Assembly: GCA_036867785.1 (NCBI GenBank)
Contig: CP145410.1
Location: forward strand, 1 to 64,000
Length of the DNA stretch: 64,000 nucleotides
DNA from: Plasmodiophora brassicae
Lineage: Eukaryota > Endomyxa: Phytomyxea > Phytomyxea > Plasmodiophorida
Direction: 5' to 3'
In this document: piece after piece, positions 31,983 through 41,928 of the stretch
Layout: the number at the start of each line of letters is the position of its first letter
How positions within the stretch are numbered: the stretch's first letter is position 1
Program-made: the position numbers and the translations under genes
Notes under the pieces: generated by a model
What the model was told of the DNA's origin: nothing
The model's database searches: none
What the model saw: the letters and a program-made list of their open reading frames with translations, nothing else

Positions 31983-33968
31983 TTATACGGACGGGAACGG
32001 CAGCGGCACGACATCGTATCGCAGCAGGCGAAGAACGGCGGCGATGCCGAACACGAGGAAGGCGATGACAACGCGGGCGGCCACAGAGTAGGAGCGGACC
32101 GGGGCGCGCTGGCGCCCCTCGATGGACCCGCTGATGACATGGCCGACCATGTGGAACCTGTGCGCCTCGGTGATGCGCACGCGGAAGCACCGCCCCATCA
32201 GGCGCTCGTCGTCGGGCACCAGGATCTGGTCGTACGATTTGTTGTGCGCCACGAGGTGAACGTCATCGGCGGCGCGCTCCGTGCACAGGACGCGGTACAC
32301 GCGGCCGACCTTGTGCGCGTGCGTCTCGTAGCTGGCGAACACGGACGAGATCAGGCGCGAACGCGACTTGATCACGTGGGATGGGACACGGGCCATCCTG
32401 GCGGCAGGCGTGCCCTGGCGCGCGTAGAACTGCGATATGTGCACCGCTGGGAACTGGTACTGTGGCGTCCGTCTGTCAGCACGTGCACCAGGTCGAACCC
32501 CAACCAGCAACAGGCACAAACACACACACACACCTCTCGGATCAGCGACACCGTCTCGCCGAACTCCTCGTCCGTCTCGGTTGGGAATCCACAGATCACC
32601 TGCGGGGCGGGAAGGGGAGGCGACGTTCAGAACGCTGCTGCATGAGCGCGCGTGGCGCCGACGTACATCGGTAGCGATTTGAATGTCGGGGACCTGACGC
32701 CTGAGAATGTCGACCAGGGTGCGGAAGTCGTCCACCGAGTAATCGCGCTTCATGGCGTCCAGGACGCGCGTGCTGCCAGCCTGCACCGGGACGTGCAGGA
32801 ACGCATAGACACGCGGGTGCCGCAGTATCTTGCACATCTGGTCTGTAGGCAGAGATCAGGACCTGTCGGCACACAGCGACGGCTGGCACGCCAGGCAAGC
32901 AGCGGCAGACCTAGATGCGACATGATGTGCGGCGGGTTCGTCATTCCGATTCGAAGGAAGACGCCATCGGGGAGGACATCGATTACGCGCCTAGGGGACA
33001 CAATCGTCAAGACAGCATGCACGCATCGTACCGTATGTTCGGCGCCGACTGGCCTACCACAGCATGTCGGGTAGGGACGTGCCGATATCATGGCCATAGG
33101 CGCCCGTGTCTTCCGACGAGAGCCAGATCTCGCGGACACCTTCGTCGATGGCCTGTCGGGCGCGTTCGACGATCTCGTCGGGCGGGTAGCTGGACAGTTC
33201 GCCCCGGGCGTGCTTGGTCTTGCAGTACGTGCAATTGTTCAGGCACCCGGTGTTGATGGGCAGGATCTCGATGAACCGGTTGCGGCGGATCTTGGGCAGG
33301 GCCAGTCGGGATCCGCCCCCCGACTTCTGACGCGACATGATGCGAACGACGTTGCCTTGCAGTGTGTGCTCGACAACCTCGACAATCCTGTACCACTCGG
33401 GTGTTAGCACACGACAACTACTGATGGGTGCCACGTCAGCGGGACCGATCGATCTGCTGGACACCGATGACACTGAGCTCCTTGTAGACTGGGTTCGACT
33501 GATCCGCCTGCACGCCATGCATGAGATACAGGCACAGCGCAAGGGGCCGTCAATGTGGTGGGCGGCGACCTGTGGGACGCAGCCGGCCAGGACGACCTTC
33601 TTGCCGGCGGCTTGCGCCTGTCGAATGGCGTTACGGAACACCATTTCCGACGGGTCCTTCACCGTGCACGAGTTGAACACGCACAGATCGGCCTCGTCGA
33701 CACTGTCGACTAGCATGTACCCGGCATGGGCGAGCTGCCCCTGCATGTATTCGCCGTCGCTGTTGTTATGCGAGCATCCCCAGGTCTTCACCAGCACCCG
33801 CTGCGAACGCGTCAGGAACGGCGACAGGCGTACCTCATCGGCCCGATCGTCCCCGGGTCGCCGTCGGTGCTTCCAGACCACCGACGCCTGTACGTCGGCA
33901 CGGCGCACGTTCGCATCGCCGTCGTCACCAGCAGCAGCCACGATATCCTCGATGTCGTCAGGTGCCAT
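31983..33968 (-). CDS. CDKAL1: CDKAL1-type tRNA methylthiotransferase
   Basis: Multi-exon gene from ATG 33968. Exons followed exactly: 33968-33570, 33507-33446, 33387-33058, then one coding for RVIDVLPDGVFLRIGMTNPP, one for CKILRHPRVYAFLHVPVQAG and further, and two or three more ending at 31983. The N-terminal MTTase domain has KTWGCSHNNSDGEYMQGQLA, FNSCTVKDPSE and LAGCVPQ, giving the three cysteines of one iron-sulfur cluster. The radical-SAM triad is in NTGCLNNCTYCKTKHARGEL. A TRAM domain follows (ERLMGRCFRVRITEAHRFHM). The C-terminal hydrophobic helix (AARVVIAFLVFGIAAVLRLL) is a tail anchor, as in animal CDKAL1 at the ER. The enzyme converts t6A to ms2t6A at position 37 of tRNA-Lys(UUU). 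Confidence 0.95.
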
Positions 33969-34325
33969 GGAAGACCGCGACGGACTCCGCCACGGCTTCG
34001 GGCCGGCCCTCCGGAAGCGTAACAGCTATACTAACATCCGTCGGGGCCCGGCCATGGCGTCGCCCTAACCTATAGCAAACCCGTTGCAGGGCCTGTTCGA
34101 CAGGACAGGTCCGCAATGCGGTCGAGCTGACGTCTACAGGGCCCCCGCCAGTCATACGGGGGGACGCATCGTCCGGGTTGGTCTGTCCGAAGGCGGCAGG
34201 GGCAGCGTCTGTATTTTGTGCGCACGGCACGCGGCGTCGTTCGACGGGGCGCGCAGCGGCGGCACCGATCGCGACCCGGATTTGGGGGGAGGGGGACCGG
34301 TTCGGCGCTCCACGTAGCTGGCCCA

Positions 34326-35913
34326 ATGTCGAGCGATGTGTCATCGGATCGACTGGTGCGACTGGCCGTCGAGTTTCTGCAGCGGCAGGGCCGGCAGGTC
34401 ATGGAGGTGTCCGCCGCCCGGCAGACGCCAGCGCGCACGCCGAGCGACTCGGCCGTGCGCGCCGCCGTCCTGCCCACACCGCCAACGTCGTCGTCGCCCC
34501 TTCCGTCCTCCGTCGAAGCGTCGTCCGACACCCGCGACGGGTACTGCCCGCGATGCAAGTTTCGCCGCATCAACTCGGTCTGCTCGAACTCGCGCTGCAA
34601 GGGCTGCTGCTTCCTCGAAGGGCAATGGGCCTGCTCTGTCCACAAGAAGGACGGGTACGTGTCCTTGTTGCACGCACGGGTCCACGAACGTTCCTGACGT
34701 GGCCACGCCCGATCCATCGTAGGCCTCCGCGACCCGACTCGCCGTCGGCCATAACGGCACCAGGCACGCCAACGGGTGGGCCGGTCGGTCCTGGTGGTGC
34801 GGCGCAGCGCCCCGTCGTTCAGCAGGCGGCGCCTGGCGTGATCCCGTGCGCGTTCTGCAATCGCCCACAATCGGTGCACGGCATGCAGCTGGCCATCCAC
34901 ATCCAGCAGTGCCGGCCGACGTTCTTCGAGCAGTACCCGCATGCCAGGAAGCTGAACGTCACCGGCCTGCACCAGTTCAGCTGGAGCGTGGCGCGATCCG
35001 GCCAGGCGCCGCCTCCCATCATGCTGTCGTCGGCCGTGCCAGGCGCGTCGTCGGCCCCGGGTGGCCATATGGCGGCCGTCACCCGTTTCGAACCAATCAG
35101 ACCTGGGACTGCTGGTAGCGTCGCATCTACTGTGTTCGTGCCGCCCCCAATCCTGATGCCGTCTGGCAATGTTAGGGCACGCCCCGAGCGACATTGCACG
35201 TGCGATGGCGTGGGAGCAGGCGATCAAGGACATGCCGCCCGAGATCGAACGCATCCTGCCGATGCCGCTGCAACGCCCTCCCAGGACGTCGCAGCGGGAA
35301 CGTCGCATCACTGACGACGAGTTCGAGCGCTTTTCAGCGGAGGCCATTGCCGCCGACCGCAGCAAGGCCGACGAGCGGTGCGACGCTGCGATGCAACGAT
35401 ACCGGCGGACGGTTGGCAACCTCGTTCAGCTGTTCGATCCGGCGCGTCCGCCATCGGACCGGCATGAGGAACGATCCACGAAGCAGATGCTGGCGTACTG
35501 TCGTGCGGCCCTGCTGTACCGGTGCGTATATGAGCGCGTCGAGCTGAGCGTCTGCTGATCGGCTGTCAGGCGCCAACGCGAGCGTGAGTCGCTGCTGGCG
35601 ATGCGCGCTGAGCACGACGCCGTGATGGCGAGGACCAGTGACCTGGGCGACAAGTCGTACGCTCTCCTGTACAATCTGCGGCTTGTCATGACGCCGATCC
35701 AGCTTAAAGGCGTGCGTGCCGCGAACGCTATGCCTCGTGGACGCGCCCAGACTGATCGGTGTGCCGTTGCAGATTGCGGGCAAGTTCACCGAACAGCACT
35801 GGCTGGGTTGGCGCGCGCGAATGCCCAGCCACGTTCAGCGTCGAACGCGCCCGCCGTCGGGCCATGTTGGCGATGGCATGGTGTTGGGCAAGATGCGACC
35901 TCGGGCAGCATAG
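34326..35913 (+). CDS. Cysteine-rich zinc-binding protein, unidentified, five exons
   Basis: Exons 34326-34654, 34723-35114, 35176-35521, 35570-35711 and 35773-35913 give 449 residues; introns are 68, 61, 61, 48 and 61... in order 68, 61, 48 and 61 nt for the four joins. I do not recognise the family. Region 1 (about 78-110) has a cysteine cluster, YCPRCKFRRINSVCSNSRCK then GCCFLEGQWACSVH. Region 2 (about 150-180) is a separate C2HC-like finger, PCAFCNRPQSVHGMQLAIHI then QQC. The rest is Pro/Gly-rich linker followed by a charged helical C-terminal half (MPPEIERILPMPLQRP; DDEFERFSAEAIAADRSKAD; RQRERESLLAMRAEHDAVMA). The layout of two zinc modules plus long helices suggests a scaffold in a chromatin or RNA complex, but that is inference. 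Confidence 0.75.
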
Positions 35914-35992
35914 ACGATGCTGGGTCGACTGCGGTTAGCATAAACACCCACGCTTCGGCGATGTGCAGTGCTCGTTAGAAATCGTGGTTGTA

Positions 35993-36597
35993 CTAGTGCG
36001 ACGTGCACGTCTCGAGGATGTTGCCTACCAGGAACGGGACCAGTCGTCGCTGGGCGAGCTCATAGTCGTTCGTGTGGACGGACGCGTCGAACTGGAGCTG
36101 GTCGAGGACGTTGCGCTCGAGGGCGTTCAGGACCGGCAGTGGGATGCGGAAGTGGTCACCCCAGTCCCTGTTGTCCAGGCAGTCGTCGTCGACCCACTTG
36201 GAGCTGATCATCAGGGCGGCCAGCAGCCTGCGCCCAGCGGATCGCGGCGAGCAACGCGCGCGTAACGACACCGATGCCTGGTGCAGGACCTCGTAGTACA
36301 CCAGACCGACGGTCACGATCTGCACGGACGCGTCGAACTGCGTCTCCACGAACGACACCAGCGATGATATGAACTCTGCGTGTCGTATGAGACCGGGACA
36401 GGCGCTGGTGAACGGGCGGCACAGCAGCCAGCCGTACCTGGGAGCATGACGGCGAACGCCGCGGACGAGTACAGGGGAGCGTACGGGCAGAGGCGCCCCA
36501 GCGACGACGACGACGGCGACCGCTTGCAGGCGATGGGCCGTTCGATGGTCGTCGTCGTCGGGCACTGGCGCTTCCGGGACCTGGACCGCGCGTCCAT
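35993..36597 (-). CDS. PHO80-like cyclin
   Basis: Two exons, 36597-36438 and 36375-35993, giving 180 residues across a 62-nt intron. The cyclin fold covers most of the second exon: EFISSLVSFVETQFDASVQI, VTVGLVYYEVLHQ, RRLLAALMISSKWVDDDCLD and PLPVLNALERNVLDQLQFDA. LLAALMISSKWxDD is the conserved core of PHO80/PCL and P-type cyclins. A possible extra 39-nt in-frame intron (GTTACG to GCGCAG) inside the ASVSLRAR to RRLLAAL loop would give a tighter fit, but it is shorter than other introns here. Such cyclins activate PHO85/CDK5-like kinases and in fungi link phosphate status to transcription. The N-terminal 50 residues are basic and Ser-rich. Confidence 0.85.
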
Positions 36598-37009
36598 GAC
36601 GGTGGGCAGCCAGCAGCTAGCGGCGGGCCGCCGGACAGGATGGCGTCTGCCAATGGCAGAGGTGCGCGGCGCAACGCACACCAGTCGTGCAGGCGCTGGT
36701 CAGCGCGGTCTGCCTCCCTCGCAGCGGACCTACCTTGGCAGCAGACCTCCTGGTGAGAACCGCACCCGTGTTATCGTTGTCGACCGGTTGAAACAGTGGC
36801 GGCACGTGCGCTGGCCTGGTCCCCGACGGGGCAGTCTTTGACAGTGATTACCGGGCGACAGGGACAACACCCGGAGCTTGTCACTTGTCGCCCAAACAGG
36901 TCACACAGGGTGTCCAGGCGCGCAGCGTGATAACTTCCAAATTAAAGGTGGTTGAACCCTTCCCTCCCCGTTGGTACGGTCGACGTGTGGGGTAGTTGGT
37001 ATAGGTAAA
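36598..37009. other. Divergent promoter region, no gene seen
   Basis: Lies between the minus-strand cyclin and the plus-strand UBC13 gene and should hold both promoters. No distinct repeat or conserved frame. Confidence 0.5.
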
Positions 37010-37718
37010 ATGGCGAAGGACCCGAAGACCTTGTCGCGACGGATCCTGCATGAGCACCTGTCATTGCGGGTCGACCCGGTGCCCGGGTTCAGCATCGGCT
37101 CGATAGGCAGCAGCCTACGCCACCTGTCGGTGGTCATGATGGGCCCGGAAGACAGCGCCTACCAAGGTCCGCGTGTACGCCGATGCGACTAGGTCAGCGC
37201 TCGCTGACCCTCTGTAGGCGGCACGTTCCATGCGGAGGTCTTCCTGCCGCCCGAGTACCCAACGTGCCCGCCCAAGGTTCGCATCCTGACCCGGATTTAC
37301 CAGTACGAGGGGGCTCGTACAACTCGTTCGCCACTGCCGCTGACACGCATGCCCATTGCACAGTCCCAATATTGACCATCTCGGACGCGTATGTCTGGAC
37401 GCTCTCGACGACACCGTCTGGACGCACGTTCGTATAGTCCCACGTGGCTGCGGCGCGTCGCTGTTTGTGACACGCCACGACAGGAATGCGACCTACGAGC
37501 TGTTCTTGTTAGTCTACAGTGCCTACTGGTCAGTCTGCTGGTTGGGGCCGTCGGCACACACCCTGCGCCGCTGTGCACTCATCGAGCTCTGTGTGTTTGT
37601 GCTCCAGCACTCGGCCGTGCTGGACGACCCGATCGCCGCCGATGTCGCCGAGCACTGGCGGGCGTCACCTGCCGACGCCCAGCGCACGGCCAGGAACTGG
37701 ACCAGGAAATACGGTTAG
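37010..37718 (+). CDS. UBC13: Ubiquitin-conjugating enzyme E2 N (UBC13-like)
   Basis: Five small exons: 37010-37166, 37218-37302, 37364-37427, 37484-37528 and 37608-37718, total 153 residues (human UBE2N has 152). Introns are 51-79 nt. Spliced sequence follows the E2 fold: RRILHEHLSLRVDPVPGFSI, HLSVVMMGPEDSAYQGGTFH, AEVFLPPEYPTCPPKVRILT, IYHPNIDHLGRVCLDAL with the catalytic cysteine in GRVCLD. Then come DLRAVLVSLQCLL and DDPIAADVAEHWRASPADAQ, with RTARNWTRKYG at the end. The HPN motif before the cysteine is intact. UBC13 works with a Uev partner to make K63-linked chains in DNA damage tolerance and signalling. No single open frame covers it, so intron removal is essential. Confidence 0.95.
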
Positions 37719-38116
37719 AAGGTGCCCCCGTTTCGTACATGAGCATGCGCTCACGTTTCCTGTTGGCAACGCTAGCAATGTCGTGACCGTCTCGCAGGCG
37801 GGTGTGCACCAGGTGGGCAGGTCCGACTATTATCATCACCGGGCCCGTACGCCCCCCGGGTCTCAGCCGCTTGTACACGTCTGCGATACATTCGACAGCG
37901 TCACGCTCGCGAACGAACATACGTAGCAGGCGTCAGCCGTACACTGCACGCGGGCGACCGACCGGTCGGAAGACGATGTCCAGAATTGTAGCCAAGAGCG
38001 CCGACCGACAGCAGCGGCGTCGGGCACTTCGACAGCAAAGGCCGGTCGGTGGGTTGGGGCGCGCACCCGCCGGCGCCGACCGGCTAGTATATCCCTATTC
38101 ACGTCGGCGCGCGCGC
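37719..38116. other. Intergenic, no supported gene
   Basis: A minus-strand frame (37579-37920, CIADVYKRLRPGGRTGPVMI) looks mildly protein-like but overlaps UBC13 and has no recognised domain. Otherwise nothing seen. Confidence 0.5.
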
Positions 38117-38959
38117 ATGCGGATCGCTCACCTGACGGACCTGCACTTCCAGAGCCTGGCGTCGGCGCGCTGGCGCGATCTGCTCGGCAAGCGGGCCATC
38201 GGCGCCGCCCACCTGCGCCTGTTCGGGCGCCAGCGCCACTTCGACAACGACGTCGCCCGCCTGGCCATCCAGGCCGTCCGGGACGTGGCGCCCGACTTCA
38301 TCGCCGTCACCGGCGACATCAGCGCCCTGTCGCTGGACGATGAGTTCGCCATGGGGCGCGACGCGCTCGCCCCCGCCCTGGACGCGACCCCGTCCCTGCT
38401 GATCGCCGGCAACCACGACATCTACACGCAGGACGCGCGGCCCCGGTTCGAGTCGTTCTTCTCGTCGTGGATGGGGTCCGCCACCGCCACCGGCCTGCGC
38501 ATCGCCCGACACGACAACGTCACGTTCGTCGGTTGCGATGGCGCGCGCCCGACCCTGATCGGGTCGCGCGGGTACATCCCAGGCGACCAGCTCGCCGACC
38601 TGGCCTCCATCCTGGCCCGCGAGCGCCCCGCCGTCCTGCTCCTGCACTACCCGGTCGTGACGTTCGACGGGCGGCCGTACCACGCCCACCACCGCTGGCA
38701 CTGCATCGAGAACGCCCCCGACCTGCTGCGGATCATCGAGCGGCACCCGCCCGCCCTGATCCTCCATGGCCACGTGCATCGCGGGTTCTCCGCCGCCTGC
38801 TATGGGGTGCCTGTGGAGAACCCGGGCGCCGCCGGCCATGCCTTCCAGGTCGCCCCGGCCCGCGCCGCCGCCTTCAACGTCTACGACGTCCGCGACGGCG
38901 ACCTGATCAGCGTGCAACGGTATGCACACGACGGGCAACGGTTCGTTGCATCAGGGTGA
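38117..38959 (+). CDS. Calcineurin-like metallophosphoesterase
   Basis: Intronless, 280 residues. The start ATG at 38117 puts the first metal motif at the very N-terminus, as usual: MRIAHLTDLHFQSLASARWR (D-x-H). Further metal-ligand motifs are in order: FIAVTGDISALSLDDEF (GD), LLIAGNHDIYT (GNHD), VLLLHYPVVTFDGR (H) and LILHGHVHRGFSAACYG (GHxH). The set is complete, so the enzyme should be active. The overall pattern is nearest to the small cyclic-nucleotide or phosphodiesterase-type (CpdA-like) members common in bacteria. Lack of introns in an intron-rich region and the bacterial-like size are compatible with acquisition by transfer, which is not shown. Substrate not predictable. Confidence 0.9.
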   Translation: MRIAHLTDLHFQSLASARWRDLLGKRAIGAAHLRLFGRQRHFDNDVARLAIQAVRDVAPDFIAVTGDISALSLDDEFAMGRDALAPALDATPSLLIAGNHDIYTQDARPRFESFFSSWMGSATATGLRIARHDNVTFVGCDGARPTLIGSRGYIPGDQLADLASILARERPAVLLLHYPVVTFDGRPYHAHHRWHCIENAPDLLRIIERHPPALILHGHVHRGFSAACYGVPVENPGAAGHAFQVAPARAAAFNVYDVRDGDLISVQRYAHDGQRFVASG

Positions 38960-39008
38960 CATAAAGCCGGTCGCAACAGGGGGGACGGTGGTGTATGGGG
39001 TTGCCGGG

Positions 39009-39584
39009 TTACTGGGCGTTCTCGTCGGCGTGGCGCTCCTCGGCGACCTTGGCCTGCTCCTCGGCGAGGACCTCGTTGATGGCGTCGATCTGGGCGAGGT
39101 CCGCGTCCAGCATCGACTGGAACAGGCCGGCGACCTCGTCGTCGCCGGCCTTGTCGGCGGCGTCGACAGCGTCGGGCAGGGCCGTCTTGGTGTCGTGCGT
39201 TTCGCTGGCCAGCGCCGCCTGCAGGTTGTCGACGGTGGACCCGATCGATTCGGTGGACATCGTGTCCGTCCCGGTCGACATCTCGATCATGTCCATGGCG
39301 GACATGGCGTGGCGCTGCTCGCTCTTGGCCAGGGCGCGGAACAGGGTCGCCGCCTTCAACTGCCCTTCGTCGTCGGCGCGGTCGGCGAACCACGCGTACC
39401 GTGAGGCGGCCGCCGACTTCTCGAACAGGATCTGGCGCAGGTTCGACAGCGACTGATCCGAGACCGTCGGCTCCTCATCCGCGTCGTCGTCGTCGACGAT
39501 CTCGGCAGGGGACGACGTCGACATCAGCGCGAGCGACCGCGCGCGGGACACACGTGCCAGGACGCGACGGGATACGGCCAGCAT
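39009..39584 (-). CDS. Rubrerythrin/ferritin-like helical protein, possibly mitochondrial
   Basis: Intronless, 191 residues. The N-terminus MLAVSRRVLARVSRARSLAL is Arg-rich without acidic residues, like a mitochondrial presequence. The rest is helical, with FEKSAAASRYAWFADRADDE, LKAATLFRALAKSEQRHAMS and DDEVAGLFQSMLDADLAQID resembling a rubrerythrin four-helix bundle. The first Glu and the E-x-x-H (SEQRH) of a di-iron site are visible. In the fourth helix the usual ExxH position reads DLAQ, so the second half-site seems lost or changed. Related proteins reduce peroxides at a di-iron centre; this one may be inactive or divergent. Ends about 50 bp from the convergent metallophosphoesterase gene. 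Confidence 0.72.
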   Translation of the reverse strand: MLAVSRRVLARVSRARSLALMSTSSPAEIVDDDDADEEPTVSDQSLSNLRQILFEKSAAASRYAWFADRADDEGQLKAATLFRALAKSEQRHAMSAMDMIEMSTGTDTMSTESIGSTVDNLQAALASETHDTKTALPDAVDAADKAGDDEVAGLFQSMLDADLAQIDAINEVLAEEQAKVAEERHADENAQ

Positions 39585-40932
39585 GGTTGATGGACGACTC
39601 TCGGGCGGGGCGACCGGAACAACAGCGGCAAGTCGAGTATGGCGGCGGGGCGGGCCAGCTGCGTACGGCGTCGCGTGCGGGTGCGGGTGCGACCCCCGGG
39701 GACTGCTGGGCAACGACTGGGAGCTGCACCGCCACGGAGTTGCCCTCGTGTGTCGCACACCGCCACCGGGCAAGAACGCGTGCCGGGCAATGAGCTCATG
39801 GAATTGGATCACTTCTCGGTGGCCTCTGCCCTGTGGCGTCCCGAAACATACAGAGCGTTGACGGATCTTCGGCGGGCGTTGGGGAATGCGCCACGTCTCT
39901 AGCGCTGGCAGGTTTGAACGGCGAATACGTGCACGGTTGGATACCCGAGAGGGGACTACGGGCAAGGTTACCGTGTGATTAAGTTCTGCCTCGGATTCTG
40001 CAAGAAGTACGATCATTCGCGGCTGGACGGATGCCGACTACTTCCATACGGTGTATTTGCCGTTCATGGCAGCGTGTCTCGTGCATGGAGAGAGTTCCCT
40101 TTCGCGTTGTCTTGCATGACTGGCGGAGCCCCATGCGCGCCATGGACGGCAAATACACCGTATGGAAGTAGTCGGCATCCGTCCAGTCGCAAAGGTACAC
40201 GTCGACAATATGTGAGGCTTCCCTGGGGTGTCGGGTCGAGCGCACTCGCCATGCTGCAAGTGTTGATCGATTCAACGGTAGCGCGGTGCAGTAGACCCTG
40301 CTCCGACGGGTCGACGAAGACCATCAGCAAGGGTGAACATGGCGGCGAAACTGTCGGGCGCGTGGTCCCGGCGAGGCGGCAGGATTGCACGATCCTTGGG
40401 CGCCCCCGACGTCGTGAAGCACAACGCGACGAATCGCCTGGTCGACTAGACCGCGTACTTCTGCCGAGGACGACGGCGACGCTGACGCTGCCCATCGCAT
40501 TGTGTCTCACGATGCCGGGGCAGCGTCCAGGTCCGCCGCTGGTCGAATTACAGTTACCCGGTAGACATAAACTGAGTTGCGCGTGAAGGACGATCAGGCC
40601 CAACAGCCACTATTTTTCGCACTCGGTAACGAGGGCAATCGCATCCAGCTCGGACATTTCCCAGCTGTTGATGATGCCGCCACGGCTCATGACCATTCGT
40701 GGGCGCGCAGGGTTCTCAACCTGGGTCTGCCGACGTTGGCCATCCCTTCCAGCGACACATCCCCTCCTCCGCACCGCCAACCGACAGCCGGTCGCTCATG
40801 CTCAGCGGCACATCGCGAGGCGCAAAATTCGGTGGCGAGTCGCTTATTTGCAAGCGCAGGTTGACGTTCGGCGGTTTTTCGTGTCCGCCGCACCCCACAT
40901 ACCGTCGTCCCGTACGTCGGTACGTGGCAGTC
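39585..40932. other. Gene-free stretch with an inverted repeat
   Basis: About 1.3 kb without a convincing gene. It holds the 46-bp inverted repeat annotated separately. Other open frames have no domain. The right end is the AMPK beta promoter. Confidence 0.55.
40023..40186. repeat. 46-bp inverted repeat with 72-bp spacer
   Basis: The arm at 40023-40068 begins CTGGACGGATGCCGACTACT. The arm at 40141-40186 is its complement with a single mismatch near the inner end. Such a long, nearly exact stem suggests either a recently formed hairpin, the ends of a small MITE-like element, or a structured RNA. Confidence 0.9.
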
Positions 40933-41884
40933 ATGGGCCAAGGTCCATCGTCCCAGGCGAACCTGCCCGATGTCAACAATGACTCGTCGAGCAGCGCGCT
41001 GAGCAATGTGGCGTTCCCGGCGCGGTCGCCGTCGACGGCGCCGACGCCGCTGAAGGAGAACGTGCTGGCGTGCCTGGCGGATCAGGGCGCGGATGCGGGG
41101 ATCGACTCGCCGGTCAACGGGCAGTCGGGGCCGCCGGTCGACCTCGTCCCGTCCGTGTTCACGTGGTCGTACGGCGGCGAGAACGTCTACATTACCGGGT
41201 CGTTCAACCAGTGGAAGTGCAAAATCCCAATGCAGCGATCCACCGTCGACTTCTCCGTCATCATCGAAGTCCCGCCTGGCGTCGTCCAGTACAAGTTCAT
41301 CGTCGACGACGAATGGTAGGCGGGGCTCCCGTGCCCTTTCTTCGCGTTTCGGTTTCATTTGCGAAGCCGTTCGGCGTCGTGTTCATCATCGTGTATATAT
41401 TCGCCATTGCCTATGCGAGCTCTTAACGTTGGTGCTGCACAGGCGGTTTGCTCCCGATCAGCCGACCGTGATGGATCCGCAGGGCGTCGTGAACAACCTA
41501 GTGGAGATCGTACCGCCACAGGACACGGAAGCCGTGTTCGACAGCGATGATGGCGAAGTGAATGTCGCGTACGGGCAGACTGAGCCGTCGACGAACGAGT
41601 ACACGAAGGAGCCCCCGCCATTGCCGCCGCACCTGGGCATCATCCTGCTGAATTCGGAAGATACCCCGGGGCAGAACGATGCCGTTATCCTACCCGTCCC
41701 GCAGCACGTCACCCTGAACCACATCTACGCGTCCAAATCCGACTCGAAGGATGTCTGCGTTCTCGGCATGACGCAACGGTACAAGTCCAAGTTCGTGACC
41801 ACCGTCTACTATCGACCGAACCCGACCATCAACGCCAACGGGGTCATCGCATCGCGAGAGGCAACACCTATGGCTGTATCGTAA
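40933..41884 (+). CDS. AMP-activated protein kinase beta subunit
   Basis: Two exons, 40933-41315 and 41443-41884, total 274 residues; the 127-nt intron is the longest I resolved in this window. The start MGQGPSS fits N-myristoylation, as in animal AMPK beta. The carbohydrate-binding module (CBM48) lies at about 70-130: VFTWSYGGENVYITGSFNQW, VIIEVPPGVVQYKFIVDDEW and then RFAPDQPTVMDPQGVVNNLV across the intron. The conserved W and N residues of the glycogen site are present. The C-terminal complex-forming domain has PPPLPPHLGIILLN, VTLNHIYASKSDSKDVCVLG and KFVTTVYYRPN. The subunit scaffolds the energy-sensing SNF1/AMPK kinase. The MAP3K at 22376 also carries a possible myristoylation start. Confidence 0.95.
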
Positions 41885-41928
41885 ACACAGATTTATGAGC
41901 ATCGCCGCGGATCGATCGTTGGCATCCT

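Noticed and set aside
31404-32645. 413-residue plus-strand open frame
   Set aside because: Covers the MFS 3' exons in the wrong frame and the antisense of CDKAL1.
34070-35419. 449-residue minus-strand open frame
   Set aside because: Antisense to the five-exon cysteine-rich gene, whose spliced phases agree; the frame has no domain.
37579-37920. Minus-strand frame with CIADVYKRLRPGGRTGPVMI
   Set aside because: Overlaps UBC13 exons and no exon partner or domain was found.
39930-39990. Possible tRNA-like sequence (GGTTGGATACCCGAGAGG)
   Set aside because: No complete cloverleaf could be folded and no GGTTCRA T-loop at the right distance.
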